Assembly: GCA_027482245.1 (NCBI GenBank)
Contig: JAIXWG010000062.1
Span: 62,001-126,000 of the forward strand
DNA length: 64,000 bases
Source of the DNA: Acetobacteraceae bacterium
GTDB lineage: Bacteria; Pseudomonadota; Alphaproteobacteria; Acetobacterales; Acetobacteraceae
Reading direction: 5' to 3'
Positions 9,221-16,624 of the stretch are shown in pieces. The stretch's first letter is position 1; each line of letters starts with the position of its first letter. The notes below the pieces were generated by a model. That model saw only the letters and a list, made by a program, of their open reading frames with translations, was not told the origin of the DNA and did no database searches. The translations under genes were made by a program, and so were the position numbers.

Positions 9221-9826
9221 TCAGCGGGGGCGGATCAGCGCCTCGACCGCCATGCCCAGCACCTTCTCGGGCGTCGGCACGCCGGAGGAGGGGTGCGGCC
9301 AGCCCGCGCGTTCCAGCCCCGCCACGCCATGCGACATCGCCCAGACCTGCAGCCCGAGCAGTCGCGAATGGTCCCTGCCCGCCCCTTCCGGCACGGCGCG
9401 GGCGATGGCGGAGACGAGGGCGGTGAAGCTGTTGCTGGTATCGACCTCCCCTTCCTTGGGCAGGCGCCAGGCGAACATCACGCTGTAGTAGCCCGGCTCC
9501 TCCCGCGCGAAGCGGAGGTAGGTGGGGCCCATGGCGGCCAGGCCGCCCTCCATCCCCGCGGCGCGCATGCGGGCGCCGAATTCGGCATAGCCGCGCTGCG
9601 CCAGTTCCTGCAGCAGCGCTTCCTTGTCCTTGAAGTGCCGGTAGGGCGCGGAGGGCGAGACGCCGGCGAGGCGCGCGGCCTCCGCCAGGGTGAAGCCGTT
9701 CGGGCCACGCTCCGCCACCAGGCGCCGCGCCGCTTCCAGCAGCGATTCCTTCAGGTTGCCATGATGGTAGCCCCGCCTCGCGGCCAGGTCCGTCTCGGCG
9801 CCGGGCAATGTGTCGCTTGTTGACAT
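9221..9826 (-). CDS. TetR/AcrR family transcriptional regulator
   Basis: 201 residues. The N-terminal helix-turn-helix is clear: RRGYHHGNLKESLLEAA, then GFTLAEAARLAGVSPSAPYRHF (about 20-60), which is the TetR_N domain of the WHG subfamily. The C-terminal ligand domain (about 75-200) contains PTYLRFAREEPGYYSVMF, as in WHG-type TetR regulators. The gene starts 24 bp after the lipoprotein gene and is followed by the 27-bp palindrome and DUF2852, so it probably represses its downstream neighbour. The ligand is unknown. Confidence 0.9.
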   Translation of the reverse strand: MSTSDTLPGAETDLAARRGYHHGNLKESLLEAARRLVAERGPNGFTLAEAARLAGVSPSAPYRHFKDKEALLQELAQRGYAEFGARMRAAGMEGGLAAMGPTYLRFAREEPGYYSVMFAWRLPKEGEVDTSNSFTALVSAIARAVPEGAGRDHSRLLGLQVWAMSHGVAGLERAGWPHPSSGVPTPEKVLGMAVEALIRPR

Positions 9827-9850
9827 TGGTGCTCGACGGATATCGCCGAT

Positions 9851-9985
9851 CTAGCGGCTTGGATAGGCGCGGGGATGGGTGACCTGGTCCGGCGGGCCCG
9901 GCGGGCGGATGGAGCCCGCGCGGCCGCAGGCGCCGAGCGTCAGCGCCAGGAACAGGACTGCCAGGCAGCCGGCCAGACGCCTCAT
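9851..9985 (-). CDS. lptM: Small LptM-like lipoprotein
   Basis: 44 residues. It has a basic start (MRRLAGC), a hydrophobic signal segment (LAVLFLALTLGAC) and a lipobox LGAC with Cys20, followed by a short Pro-rich tail GRAGSIRPPGPPDQ. Size, lipobox followed by Gly, and position between argH and lysA match LptM (formerly YifL), a lipoprotein that helps mature the LptDE lipopolysaccharide translocon in enterobacteria. Its ATG overlaps the argH stop (ATGA), supporting translation. The usual CG-K/R-G motif reads CGRAG here. The family assignment rests on synteny and architecture, so the symbol is tentative. Confidence 0.75.
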   Translation of the reverse strand: MRRLAGCLAVLFLALTLGACGRAGSIRPPGPPDQVTHPRAYPSR

Positions 9986-11376
9986 CCCAGCTTCTCCTGC
10001 CATTCGGCCGCCATGCGGGCGACATTCGCCGGCGCCGTGCCGCCATAGCTGGTGCGGGACGCGACGGAGGCCTGCACGCTCAGCACGCCGAAGACGCCCT
10101 CATGGATGCGGGGCTCGACGAACTTCATGTCCTCCAGCGTCAGTCCCGCGAGGTCCACGCCCTTCTGCTCCGCCAGCGCGACCAGGCGGCCGGTCACGTG
10201 GTGGGCGTCCCGGAAGGGGAAGCGGAGTTCGCGGACCAGCCAGTCCGCGAGGTCCGTCGCGGTGGAGAAGCCGGCGCCGGCCGCTTCCGCCAGGCGTTCC
10301 ACCTGCGGCTGCATGTCGCGCACCATGCCGCCGATGGCGGCGAGGCCGAGGGTCAGGCTCTCCGCCGCGTCGAAGATGCCTTCCTTGTCTTCCTGCATGT
10401 CCTTGAAATAGGTCAGCGCCAGGCCCTTCATCACCGTCAGCAGGCCGACCAGCGACCCGGTGATGCGCCCGGTCTTGCCCCGCACCAGCTCCGCCGCATC
10501 CGGGTTGCGCTTCTGCGGCATGATGGAGCTGCCGGTGGTGAAGGCGTCCGACAGCTTGATGAAGCCGAAATAGGGGTTGGTCCAGATCACGATCTCCTCG
10601 GCCAGGCGAGACAGATGCGTGGCGCACATGGCGCAGGCGAAGAGGAATTCGGCGGCGAAGTCGCGGGATGCGACGCTGTCCAGGCTGTTGCGCGTCGGCC
10701 CATCGAAGCCCAGCGCCTTCGCCGTCATGTGCCGGTCGATCGGGAAGCCGGTGCCGCAGAGTGCGGCGGCGCCGAGCGGGCTTTCGTTCAGGCGCTTCCG
10801 GCAATCGGCCAGGCGGCCGCGGTCCCGCGACAGCATCTCCACATAGGCCAGCAGGTGGTGGCCGAAGGTGGTGGGCTGCGCGGGCTGGAGGTGGGTGAAG
10901 CCCGGCATCACCGTCGCGGCATGCTCCGCCGCCCGCGCCACCATCTCCCGCATCACGGCGGCGATCTGGGCGTCCAGGCCATCGATCGCGTCCCGCACCC
11001 AGAGGCGCACATCCAGCGCCACTTGGTCGTTGCGGCTGCGGCCGGTATGCAGGCGCTTGCCGGCCTCCCCGATCCGCTCCGTCAGCCGGGCCTCGATGTT
11101 CATGTGGATGTCTTCGAGGGATTCGCTGAAGGGGAAGCGCCCTTCCTCGATGTCCTTCGCGATGGCGGCCAGGCCGCCGCGGATCGCGGCCTCGTCCTCC
11201 GCGCCGATGATCCCCACATGCGCCAGCATTGTCGCGTGGGCGAGGCTGCCCGAAATGTCCTGCCGCCACATCTTGCGATCGAAGCCGATGCTGGCATTGA
11301 TCTCCCGCATGATGGCAGAGGGGCCCTCGGCATAGCGGCCACCCCACAGGTCATTGCTGGCACGCGGTTCGGTCAC
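9982..11376 (-). CDS. argH: Argininosuccinate lyase
   Basis: 464 residues with a GTG start. This fumarase/aspartase-superfamily enzyme splits argininosuccinate into arginine and fumarate. The N-terminus NDLWGGRYAEGPSAIM is typical. Family signatures include HTGRSRNDQVALD (about 110-122), MPGFTHLQPAQP, and the flexible catalytic loop GSSIMPQKRNPD (about 282-293). It diverges from the TlpA-like gene with only 15 bp between the two GTG codons, so their promoters must overlap coding sequence. It is followed with a 4-bp overlap by the lptM-like gene. Confidence 0.97.
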   Translation of the reverse strand: MTEPRASNDLWGGRYAEGPSAIMREINASIGFDRKMWRQDISGSLAHATMLAHVGIIGAEDEAAIRGGLAAIAKDIEEGRFPFSESLEDIHMNIEARLTERIGEAGKRLHTGRSRNDQVALDVRLWVRDAIDGLDAQIAAVMREMVARAAEHAATVMPGFTHLQPAQPTTFGHHLLAYVEMLSRDRGRLADCRKRLNESPLGAAALCGTGFPIDRHMTAKALGFDGPTRNSLDSVASRDFAAEFLFACAMCATHLSRLAEEIVIWTNPYFGFIKLSDAFTTGSSIMPQKRNPDAAELVRGKTGRITGSLVGLLTVMKGLALTYFKDMQEDKEGIFDAAESLTLGLAAIGGMVRDMQPQVERLAEAAGAGFSTATDLADWLVRELRFPFRDAHHVTGRLVALAEQKGVDLAGLTLEDMKFVEPRIHEGVFGVLSVQASVASRTSYGGTAPANVARMAAEWQEKLG

Positions 11377-11391
11377 GGAGGAGGTCTTTCA

Positions 11392-12012
11392 GTGCAGAGG
11401 TTTTCGAGGGACCGCCGCGGCATTCTTTGCAGCGCGGCGGGCGCGACCCTACTCGCGCTCGTGCCGTCGCGCAAAGCGGATGCCCTGGATCGGGCAATAA
11501 CCTATATTTCAGGCAGTGACCATGGCCTGTCCCGGTTGCGGGAGACGCCGGAAGGCCGCCCCCTGCCCGATGGCCTGACCTTCACCGACGCCGAGGGCCG
11601 GGTGCTGGACTTCACCACCTTCCGCGGCCGCGGGCTCGTGGTGAACTTCTGGGCAACCTGGTGCCCCCCCTGCGTGGCCGAGATGCCGGCGCTGGACCGC
11701 CTGCACGCCATGGTCGCCCGCGACGGGATCGAGGTGCTGGCCCTGTCGAATGACCGCGGCGGGCGGGCGCAGGTGGAGCCCTTCTACCAGCGCACGGGGC
11801 TGCGCAACCTCGGCATCTGGCTCGACCCCCGCGGCGCCACCGGGCGCGCGCTGGAGATCCGGGTGCTGCCCACCACCCTCATCATCGACCGGCGGGGGCT
11901 CGAGGTCGGGCGCCTGACCGGCGAGGCCGCCTGGGACCAGCCCGAGGTGGTCGCCACCATCCGCCGCCTCACCCGCACGCCGGCCGCCGCGCCGGCCACC
12001 ATCCGCAGCTAG
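11392..12012 (+). CDS. TlpA-like thiol:disulfide oxidoreductase
   Basis: 206 residues from a GTG at 11392, preceded by GGAGGAGG at good spacing; upstream codons in this frame are antisense to argH. A basic, hydrophobic N-terminus (ILCSAAGATLLALVP) suggests export or anchoring with the thioredoxin domain in the periplasm. The active site is WCPPC (about 90-94) inside VVNFWATWCPPCVAEMPAL, and the cis-Pro loop is VLPTTLIIDRRG. TlpA/ResA proteins keep cysteine pairs reduced for cytochrome c or oxidase assembly. Partner apoproteins are not visible nearby. It diverges from argH. Confidence 0.92.
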   Translation: MQRFSRDRRGILCSAAGATLLALVPSRKADALDRAITYISGSDHGLSRLRETPEGRPLPDGLTFTDAEGRVLDFTTFRGRGLVVNFWATWCPPCVAEMPALDRLHAMVARDGIEVLALSNDRGGRAQVEPFYQRTGLRNLGIWLDPRGATGRALEIRVLPTTLIIDRRGLEVGRLTGEAAWDQPEVVATIRRLTRTPAAAPATIRS

Positions 12013-12026
12013 AGATCGGAACGACC

Positions 12027-13283
12027 ATGCCCGACGACGCAGCCTCCCCCACCCTCTTCGAGACGCGGCTCGACAAGCTGGCGGCGCTGGCCGTGCGGGT
12101 CGGCCTGAACCTGCGGGCCGGGCAGGAGGTGGTGATGACGGCGCCGGTGGAGGCGCTGCCCCTGGTGCGGCGCATCGCCGCCCATGCCTACCAGGCCGGC
12201 GCGACCCTGGTCACGCCGCTGATCGGCGATGACGAGGTGGCGCTGGCCCGCTACCGCCACGCGGCCGACGACGCCTTCGACACCGCCCCCGGCTGGCTGT
12301 TCGAGGGCATGGCCAGGGCCTTCGCCGGGGGCGCGGCTCGCCTGGCCGTGGTGGGCGAGGACCCGACCCTGCTGGCCGGGCAGGACCCGGCGAAGGTCGC
12401 CCGCGCCAACCGCGCCCGCAGCATCGCCTACCGCCCGGCGCTGGAACTCATCACCAGCTTCGCCATCAACTGGAACCTGGTGCCGGCCTCGACGCCGGGC
12501 TGGGCGCGGGAGGTCTTCCCGGGCCTGCCGGAACACGAGGCCGTCGCGAAGCTGTGGGACGCCATCTTCATGGCCTGCCGGGTGGACCAGGACGACCCCG
12601 TGGCCGGCTGGGCCGCGCACAACGCGACGCTGCACGCCCGCACGGCCTTCCTCAACAACAAGGACTACGCCGAGCTGCGCTACCGCGGGCCGGGCACGGA
12701 CCTGGTGATCGGCCTGGCGGATGGGCACCTCTGGGCCGGCGGCGCGGAACCCGCGAAGAACGGGATCGTCTGCAACCCCAACATCCCGACCGAGGAAGTC
12801 TTCACCACGCCGCACAAGCTGCGCGTGGAAGGCACGGTGCGATCGACCAAGCCGCTGGCCTACCAGGGCACGCTGATCGACGAGATCCAGGTGCGCTTCG
12901 AAGGCGGCCGCATCGTCGAGGCCCATGCCAGCCGCGGCGAGAACGTGCTGCACAAGGTGCTGGAGACGGATGAAGGCGCCGCGCGCCTCGGCGAAGTGGC
13001 GCTGGTGCCGCATTCCTCCCCTATCAGCGCCTCCGGCCTGCTGTTCCGCAACACGCTGTTCGACGAGAACGCCGCCAGCCACATCGCCCTCGGCCAGGCC
13101 TACACGACCTGCCTGCGGGACAGTGTCGGCGTTTCCATGGACGAACTGGCGAAGCGGGGGGCGAACGCGTCGCTGATCCATATCGACTGGATGATCGGGT
13201 CGGGCGAGATCGACATCGACGGGGTGACGAAGGACGGGGCGGTGGAGCCGCTGATGCGGAAGGGGGAGTTCGTAGGGGCGTAG
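12027..13283 (+). CDS. M29-family aminopeptidase
   Basis: 418 residues. Cytosolic metallo-aminopeptidase of the AmpS/PepS/AmpT (M29) family, which trims N-terminal residues from peptides with a two-metal centre. Expected ligand regions are present: NIPTEEVFTTPHK (about 252-264), GEVALVPHSSPIS, LFDENAASHIALGQAY and LIHIDWMIGSGEIDIDG near the C-terminus. Length is normal. It begins 14 bp after the TlpA-like gene and is probably co-transcribed. A double-hairpin repeat lies just beyond the stop and may end transcription. Confidence 0.93.
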   Translation: MPDDAASPTLFETRLDKLAALAVRVGLNLRAGQEVVMTAPVEALPLVRRIAAHAYQAGATLVTPLIGDDEVALARYRHAADDAFDTAPGWLFEGMARAFAGGAARLAVVGEDPTLLAGQDPAKVARANRARSIAYRPALELITSFAINWNLVPASTPGWAREVFPGLPEHEAVAKLWDAIFMACRVDQDDPVAGWAAHNATLHARTAFLNNKDYAELRYRGPGTDLVIGLADGHLWAGGAEPAKNGIVCNPNIPTEEVFTTPHKLRVEGTVRSTKPLAYQGTLIDEIQVRFEGGRIVEAHASRGENVLHKVLETDEGAARLGEVALVPHSSPISASGLLFRNTLFDENAASHIALGQAYTTCLRDSVGVSMDELAKRGANASLIHIDWMIGSGEIDIDGVTKDGAVEPLMRKGEFVGA

Positions 13284-13596
13284 TGCATGGGGAGGGCGCT
13301 GCCCTCCCCATACCCCTCCCGCCAGGGCCGAGACGGCCCTGGACCGTCGGTAAGGGGTTGGAATGGCTGGGTTTAGGGCGTTGAGACGCTCAATGTCTCA
13401 AGGGGGGTCGGAAGGCATCCTGTGCGGCGCCAAAGGGTTGCGCGTGATTCCAGGGACTTGCACGCTCAATCCTTGAGGGCTTTTACCCGGTTTAGCACCT
13501 TTAGCACCGATTCAGCGCGGTGCTTCCGGACGACAAGGGGACTGATTCGCGGGTTCAAGGAGCAGCCTCGTGCTGGGCGGCGCGAGGCATATGTTC
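13284..13596. other. Intergenic region between convergent genes, repeat-rich
   Basis: No convincing gene. It starts with one copy of the dispersed double-hairpin element (13289-13342). Beyond it are a perfect inverted repeat TTGAGAC, seven bases, GTCTCAA (13381-13401) and a 9-bp tandem duplication TTTAGCACC (13491-13499 and 13500-13508). The right half is AT-richer than its surroundings. It separates the aminopeptidase gene from the decayed MFS gene. Confidence 0.6.
13289..13342 (+). repeat. Double-hairpin dispersed element, copy A
   Basis: Hairpin 1 is GGGGAGGGC, loop GCT, GCCCTCCCC (13289-13309). Hairpin 2 is CCAGGGCC, loop GAGAC, GGCCCTGG (13322-13342), followed by ACCG. The same order with different stem bases recurs at 35878-35931 (reverse), 53424-53475 and 63797-63856. 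It starts five bases after the aminopeptidase stop, so it may serve as a terminator or 3'-end stabiliser. Confidence 0.75.
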
Positions 13597-14816
13597 CTAT
13601 ACCGCGGGGCGGGGCGCGGGGTCCAGGGAAATGGGACGGCGACGCGGCAGCAGCGCCGTCATGATGCCGAGCGCGGGCAGCCAGGCGACCAGGCTGTAGA
13701 CGGCCTCGATCCCGATGAGGTTGGCCAACTCGCCCAGCGCGGCGGCGCCGATGCCGCCGAGGCCGAAGGAGAAGCCGAAGAACATCCCCGACACCAGGCC
13801 GACCCGGCCCGGCAGCAATTCCTGCGCATAGACCAGGATCGCGGAGAAGGCGGAGGAGGCGATGATGCCGATGATGACCGTCAGCACCACCGTCGCCGTC
13901 AGCCCGACATGCGGCAGCGCCAGGGTGAAGGGCAGCAGCCCAGCACGGAGAACCAGATGACGGGGATGCGCCCGAAGCGATCCCCCGCCGCCCCGCCCGC
14001 GACCGTGCCGCAGACGATCGAGCAGAGGAAGATGAAGAGATGGACCTGCGCCTGCTGCACCGAGGTCCCGAAATGCTGGATCAGGTAGAAGGTGTAGTAG
14101 CTGGTCAGGCTGCCCGAATAGATCGTCTTCGAGAACAGCAGCACCACCAGCACGGCAAAGGCGAAGATCACGCGGTTGCGGGAGAGCGGCTGCACGGTGC
14201 TGACGGCGGCGTCCTTCCTCGTGCGCTGGCCGAGGCGCGCGGCATACCAGCGGCCGACGACGCTCAGCACCAGCATTCCCAGCAGGGCGGCGGCGGAGAA
14301 CCAGACGATGGCGCCCTGGCCCCTCGGCGCGATGATGAAGGCGGCGAGCAGCGGGCCGACGGCGGAGCCGATATTGCCGCCGACCTGGAACAGCGACTGC
14401 GCCAGGCCATAGCGGCCGCCGGAAGCGAGGCGCGCGACCCTTGATGCCTCCGGATGGAAGACCGCCGAGCCCATGCCGATCATCGCCGCGGCGAGGAGGA
14501 TGACGGGGTAGCTGTGGGCCTGGGAGAGGGTGAGCAGGCCGATCAGCGTGGAGCCCATGCCGATGGGAAGGGAATAGGGCATCGGGCGCCGGTCACTCCA
14601 TGCGCCAATGAGCGGCTGGAGGAGCGAGGCGGTGCACTGGAAGGCCAGGGTGATGAGGCCGACCTGGCCGAAGTCCAGGGCTTAGTTGGTCTTCAGGATG
14701 GGATAGAGCGCCGGCATGAGCGACTGCATCATGTCGTTGAGGAGATGGCAGAGGGATAGGGAGAGGACGATGGGGAAGGTGGTGGGGGATGTTGGCGCAG
14801 CGACGACCTTGGACAT
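13597..14816 (-). pseudogene. Decayed MFS transporter, fosmidomycin-resistance (Fsr) type
   Basis: The frame starts at the ATG at 14816 with LSLCHLLNDMMQSLMPALYP, the hallmark N-terminus of Fsr-family MFS exporters. It stops at codon 45 (TAA, 14684-14682) where relatives continue. The same frame resumes through LDFGQVGLITLAFQ and about 260 further codons. Near 13938-13943 one base is missing: the frame ends as CCPSPWRCRMSG, while the shifted frame reads LLPFTLALPHVGLTATVVL and carries the last membrane helices to 13597. With two independent lesions the gene should be non-functional. It borders the AT-richer islet. Sequencing error could explain either lesion alone. Confidence 0.85.
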
Positions 14817-14991
14817 TTGCGGGTCCGGCTAGGAACCAACAATATGATGCATAGTAGTTTAAGTGGGACAGTTGGTTTCGAACGATACGGATGACGATTC
14901 AACAGCCAGAACCTGAGGCTGCAATAGGTCGACTTCGAGCGGTATAAATGACCTCACGTGGTAGAACGCCTGCCGCCTGCGCGAAACAAAG

Positions 14992-15750
14992 CTAAGCTGC
15001 TAAGCGCCTCAACGCGCTGTCCGGTCCACGCTCCACATCGATGATGTGAGTTGCCGACTGCCCAAGCAGTGTGATGTCAGCCGCCTGCCATGCGGCTAGC
15101 CCTGCAATCACAGCCACACGCAATGAAGACCGATCAGCACGTGCAATATCGCCGAAAGCGGTTGTGCACGCGAAGAGCGAACTAGCGTGCTGCTGCACCG
15201 TTCGAAACAGGCCCTGTTTGTCGTCTCGCAAGCGCACAACTGCGGTCATCTCATAAGGCCTCGTGCTATCGCCGAGAACTTCAGCGCCACGTGTAACAGC
15301 CGCTGCACCAAACTGTTGGTCAAGGATTTGCAGAAGGCGGCTGTCCAGCGACACCTCATCGGCAGACCGGGCACGCGATACAAGCACCGTAACCCAACCC
15401 TGCACCAAGTTGGCAAGATGCGTGATCCAGCCGGACAACTCTGCGTCTGGCACAGAGGCGATGAAGAATTCTCCGTTCTCAAACCGCGCGCCAGCCTGTT
15501 CAGCGGCCTTGGACGCGCTCCGTACGCAGGCTCGACTTTCCGGGTCGAGTCCCGCCGCGAATGCGGCCTCCCAGCCGGCGCCTCTGTCGCTGACAACGCT
15601 GACACCGCGAACGTCATCCCTGCGAACAAAAATGGAGACGTGGTCGCCACTTGGAAACAGACAGTGGGTGTTGAGCATAATTCCCCCCTGGACATCCCAC
15701 CGTTCGGGGAACGGAGCCAGCAGGTCGGTACCACTGATCGGAACGGCCAT
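14992..15750 (-). CDS. Uncharacterised protein, resembles DUF1828/DUF1829 proteins
   Basis: 252 residues from the ATG at 15750, which sits 11 bp after the stop of the preceding gene; a longer frame to 15831 would overlap that gene by 70 bp. The N-terminal third (LFPSGDHVSIFVRRDDVRGVSVVSDRG) resembles DUF1828, a small phage- and island-associated domain. The C-terminal part (LRDDKQGLFRTVQ and ATHIIDVER) loosely recalls the DUF1829 domain that often follows it. Function is unknown; such pairs are suspected to act in toxin-antitoxin or phage-related modules. Codon use is atypical for this window. Family assignment is from memory and moderate. Confidence 0.6.
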   Translation of the reverse strand: MAVPISGTDLLAPFPERWDVQGGIMLNTHCLFPSGDHVSIFVRRDDVRGVSVVSDRGAGWEAAFAAGLDPESRACVRSASKAAEQAGARFENGEFFIASVPDAELSGWITHLANLVQGWVTVLVSRARSADEVSLDSRLLQILDQQFGAAAVTRGAEVLGDSTRPYEMTAVVRLRDDKQGLFRTVQQHASSLFACTTAFGDIARADRSSLRVAVIAGLAAWQAADITLLGQSATHIIDVERGPDSALRRLAA

Positions 15751-15761
15751 CGACAGGGCGG

Positions 15762-16277
15762 TCACAGCGGCAACTCCGGCGAAAATGGCGGCGCAGGCAG
15801 GTCGCCGTCTATAGCCCACACAGATAGACAATATCGGATCAGTGCCTCGGCGCTGTCCAGCGGTTCGGAGATCATCTCACCGAGTTCGGGTCCACCCCTC
15901 GCCGGCGGCCACCGCGGATCGGTCAGTATCGAGTATCGGCGAGGGATCCCAGGCGGCAACCGAGTTCGCGGACGTCCAGGCACTTTGTTAGTGTGGAAAT
16001 GCGTCGGTCGCAGCGAGGCCCTCTCCAGGACTATCCCACCGACTTGCAGAAGCATCTGCAGGCGCTGAGGGTCGTGGTGTGGATGAGCATTTGCGCGAAG
16101 TTCCAACCCTGGCATCGGCTGGCCCTCGACGGCTAGCGTAGCCACCAGCGTGTACCAGGGCGAGGTTGGGTCGGATTCGCTTTTGCCTCTCGGTAGTGTG
16201 CTGCGGCTCCACCTTGGCAGGCCGGCAAACGCTTTCGGCAGTAGGATCAACGACTCAGCCAGTTCGCGCGTGAGCAT
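15762..16277 (-). CDS. Uncharacterised protein, first gene of the islet pair
   Basis: 171 residues. It begins with MLTRELAESLILLPK, then a beta-rich middle including LELRANAHPHHDPQRLQML, a Pro/Arg-rich segment (RPRTRLPPGIPRRYS) and a C-terminal acidic helix (DSAEALIRYCLSVWAIDGDLP). The layout recalls DUF6978-type proteins found beside DUF1828 genes, but I cannot confirm this. The downstream DUF1828-like gene starts 11 bp after its stop, so the two form an operon. Codon and base composition are unlike the flanks. No signal peptide or membrane segment is seen. Confidence 0.55.
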   Translation of the reverse strand: MLTRELAESLILLPKAFAGLPRWSRSTLPRGKSESDPTSPWYTLVATLAVEGQPMPGLELRANAHPHHDPQRLQMLLQVGGIVLERASLRPTHFHTNKVPGRPRTRLPPGIPRRYSILTDPRWPPARGGPELGEMISEPLDSAEALIRYCLSVWAIDGDLPAPPFSPELPL

Positions 16278-16624
16278 ATGGCCTCGACGTCAAGTGAGCG
16301 GCTTGCTGGCGGGCTTGCCAGCATGGACCGTTACACAATCTTTGTGCTGTTTCGAGACGATATTTGGTGCGGCAGCGGCCATCACACTGACAGCAAGAGA
16401 TTCTTCGGGCCTTGCGCACAGTGGCCCGTCCTGAAGCACCTAAATTCAAAAGACGGCCGAGCCCGTCACAGGCCTGGCGGATGAGGTTAGGGGAATGCAG
16501 CGCCTTCACCGATGCACGCCCATCAATGGGGCGGCTGCGCGACCCCCCATCCCAAGCAACTCTTGGAGTTGCGGCAATGCTGTAGCCACCTAAGTTCGGG
16601 GGAAAGATCGTCAGCCCGGTATAA
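16278..16624. other. Intergenic region, no supported gene
   Basis: 347 bp upstream of the islet pair and downstream of the GMC gene. Short frames on both strands (68 and 84 codons) overlap each other, lack ribosome-binding sites and have no recognisable features. It should contain the promoter of the islet pair near 16280-16350, where the sequence is AT-richer (TTACACAATCTTTGTGC). No tRNA or attachment site was recognised. Confidence 0.4.

Larger units (their letters stand above)
14817..16624. other. AT-richer islet with two uncharacterised genes
   Basis: Base composition changes sharply here: runs such as AACAATATGATGCATAGTAG and GCGGTATAAATG occur at 14830-14950, and A/T-ending codons are common in the two genes within, unlike the G/C-ending codons on both sides. 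The left neighbour is a pseudogene. No integrase, transposase or clear terminal repeat is visible, so horizontal origin is inferred from composition alone. The 175 bp before 14992 and the 347 bp after 16277 hold no supported gene. Confidence 0.5.

Noticed and set aside
9807..9827. AATGT...ACATT near the tetR start as a second operator copy
   Set aside because: Spacer is 11 bp and the arms are only 5 bp, so the geometry does not match the 27-bp palindrome; at best a half site.
9177..10046. 289-codon minus-strand frame overlapping tetR and the lipoprotein gene
   Set aside because: Out of frame with both supported genes, Pro/Arg-rich, and would remove the operator and the lipobox gene.
14817..14991. 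Possible tRNA or attachment site beside the AT-richer islet
   Set aside because: No cloverleaf, CCA end or direct repeat pair could be found on either side.
16255..16509. Short frames on both strands (68 and 84 codons) in the gap before the GMC gene
   Set aside because: They overlap each other, lack ribosome-binding sites and show no family features.
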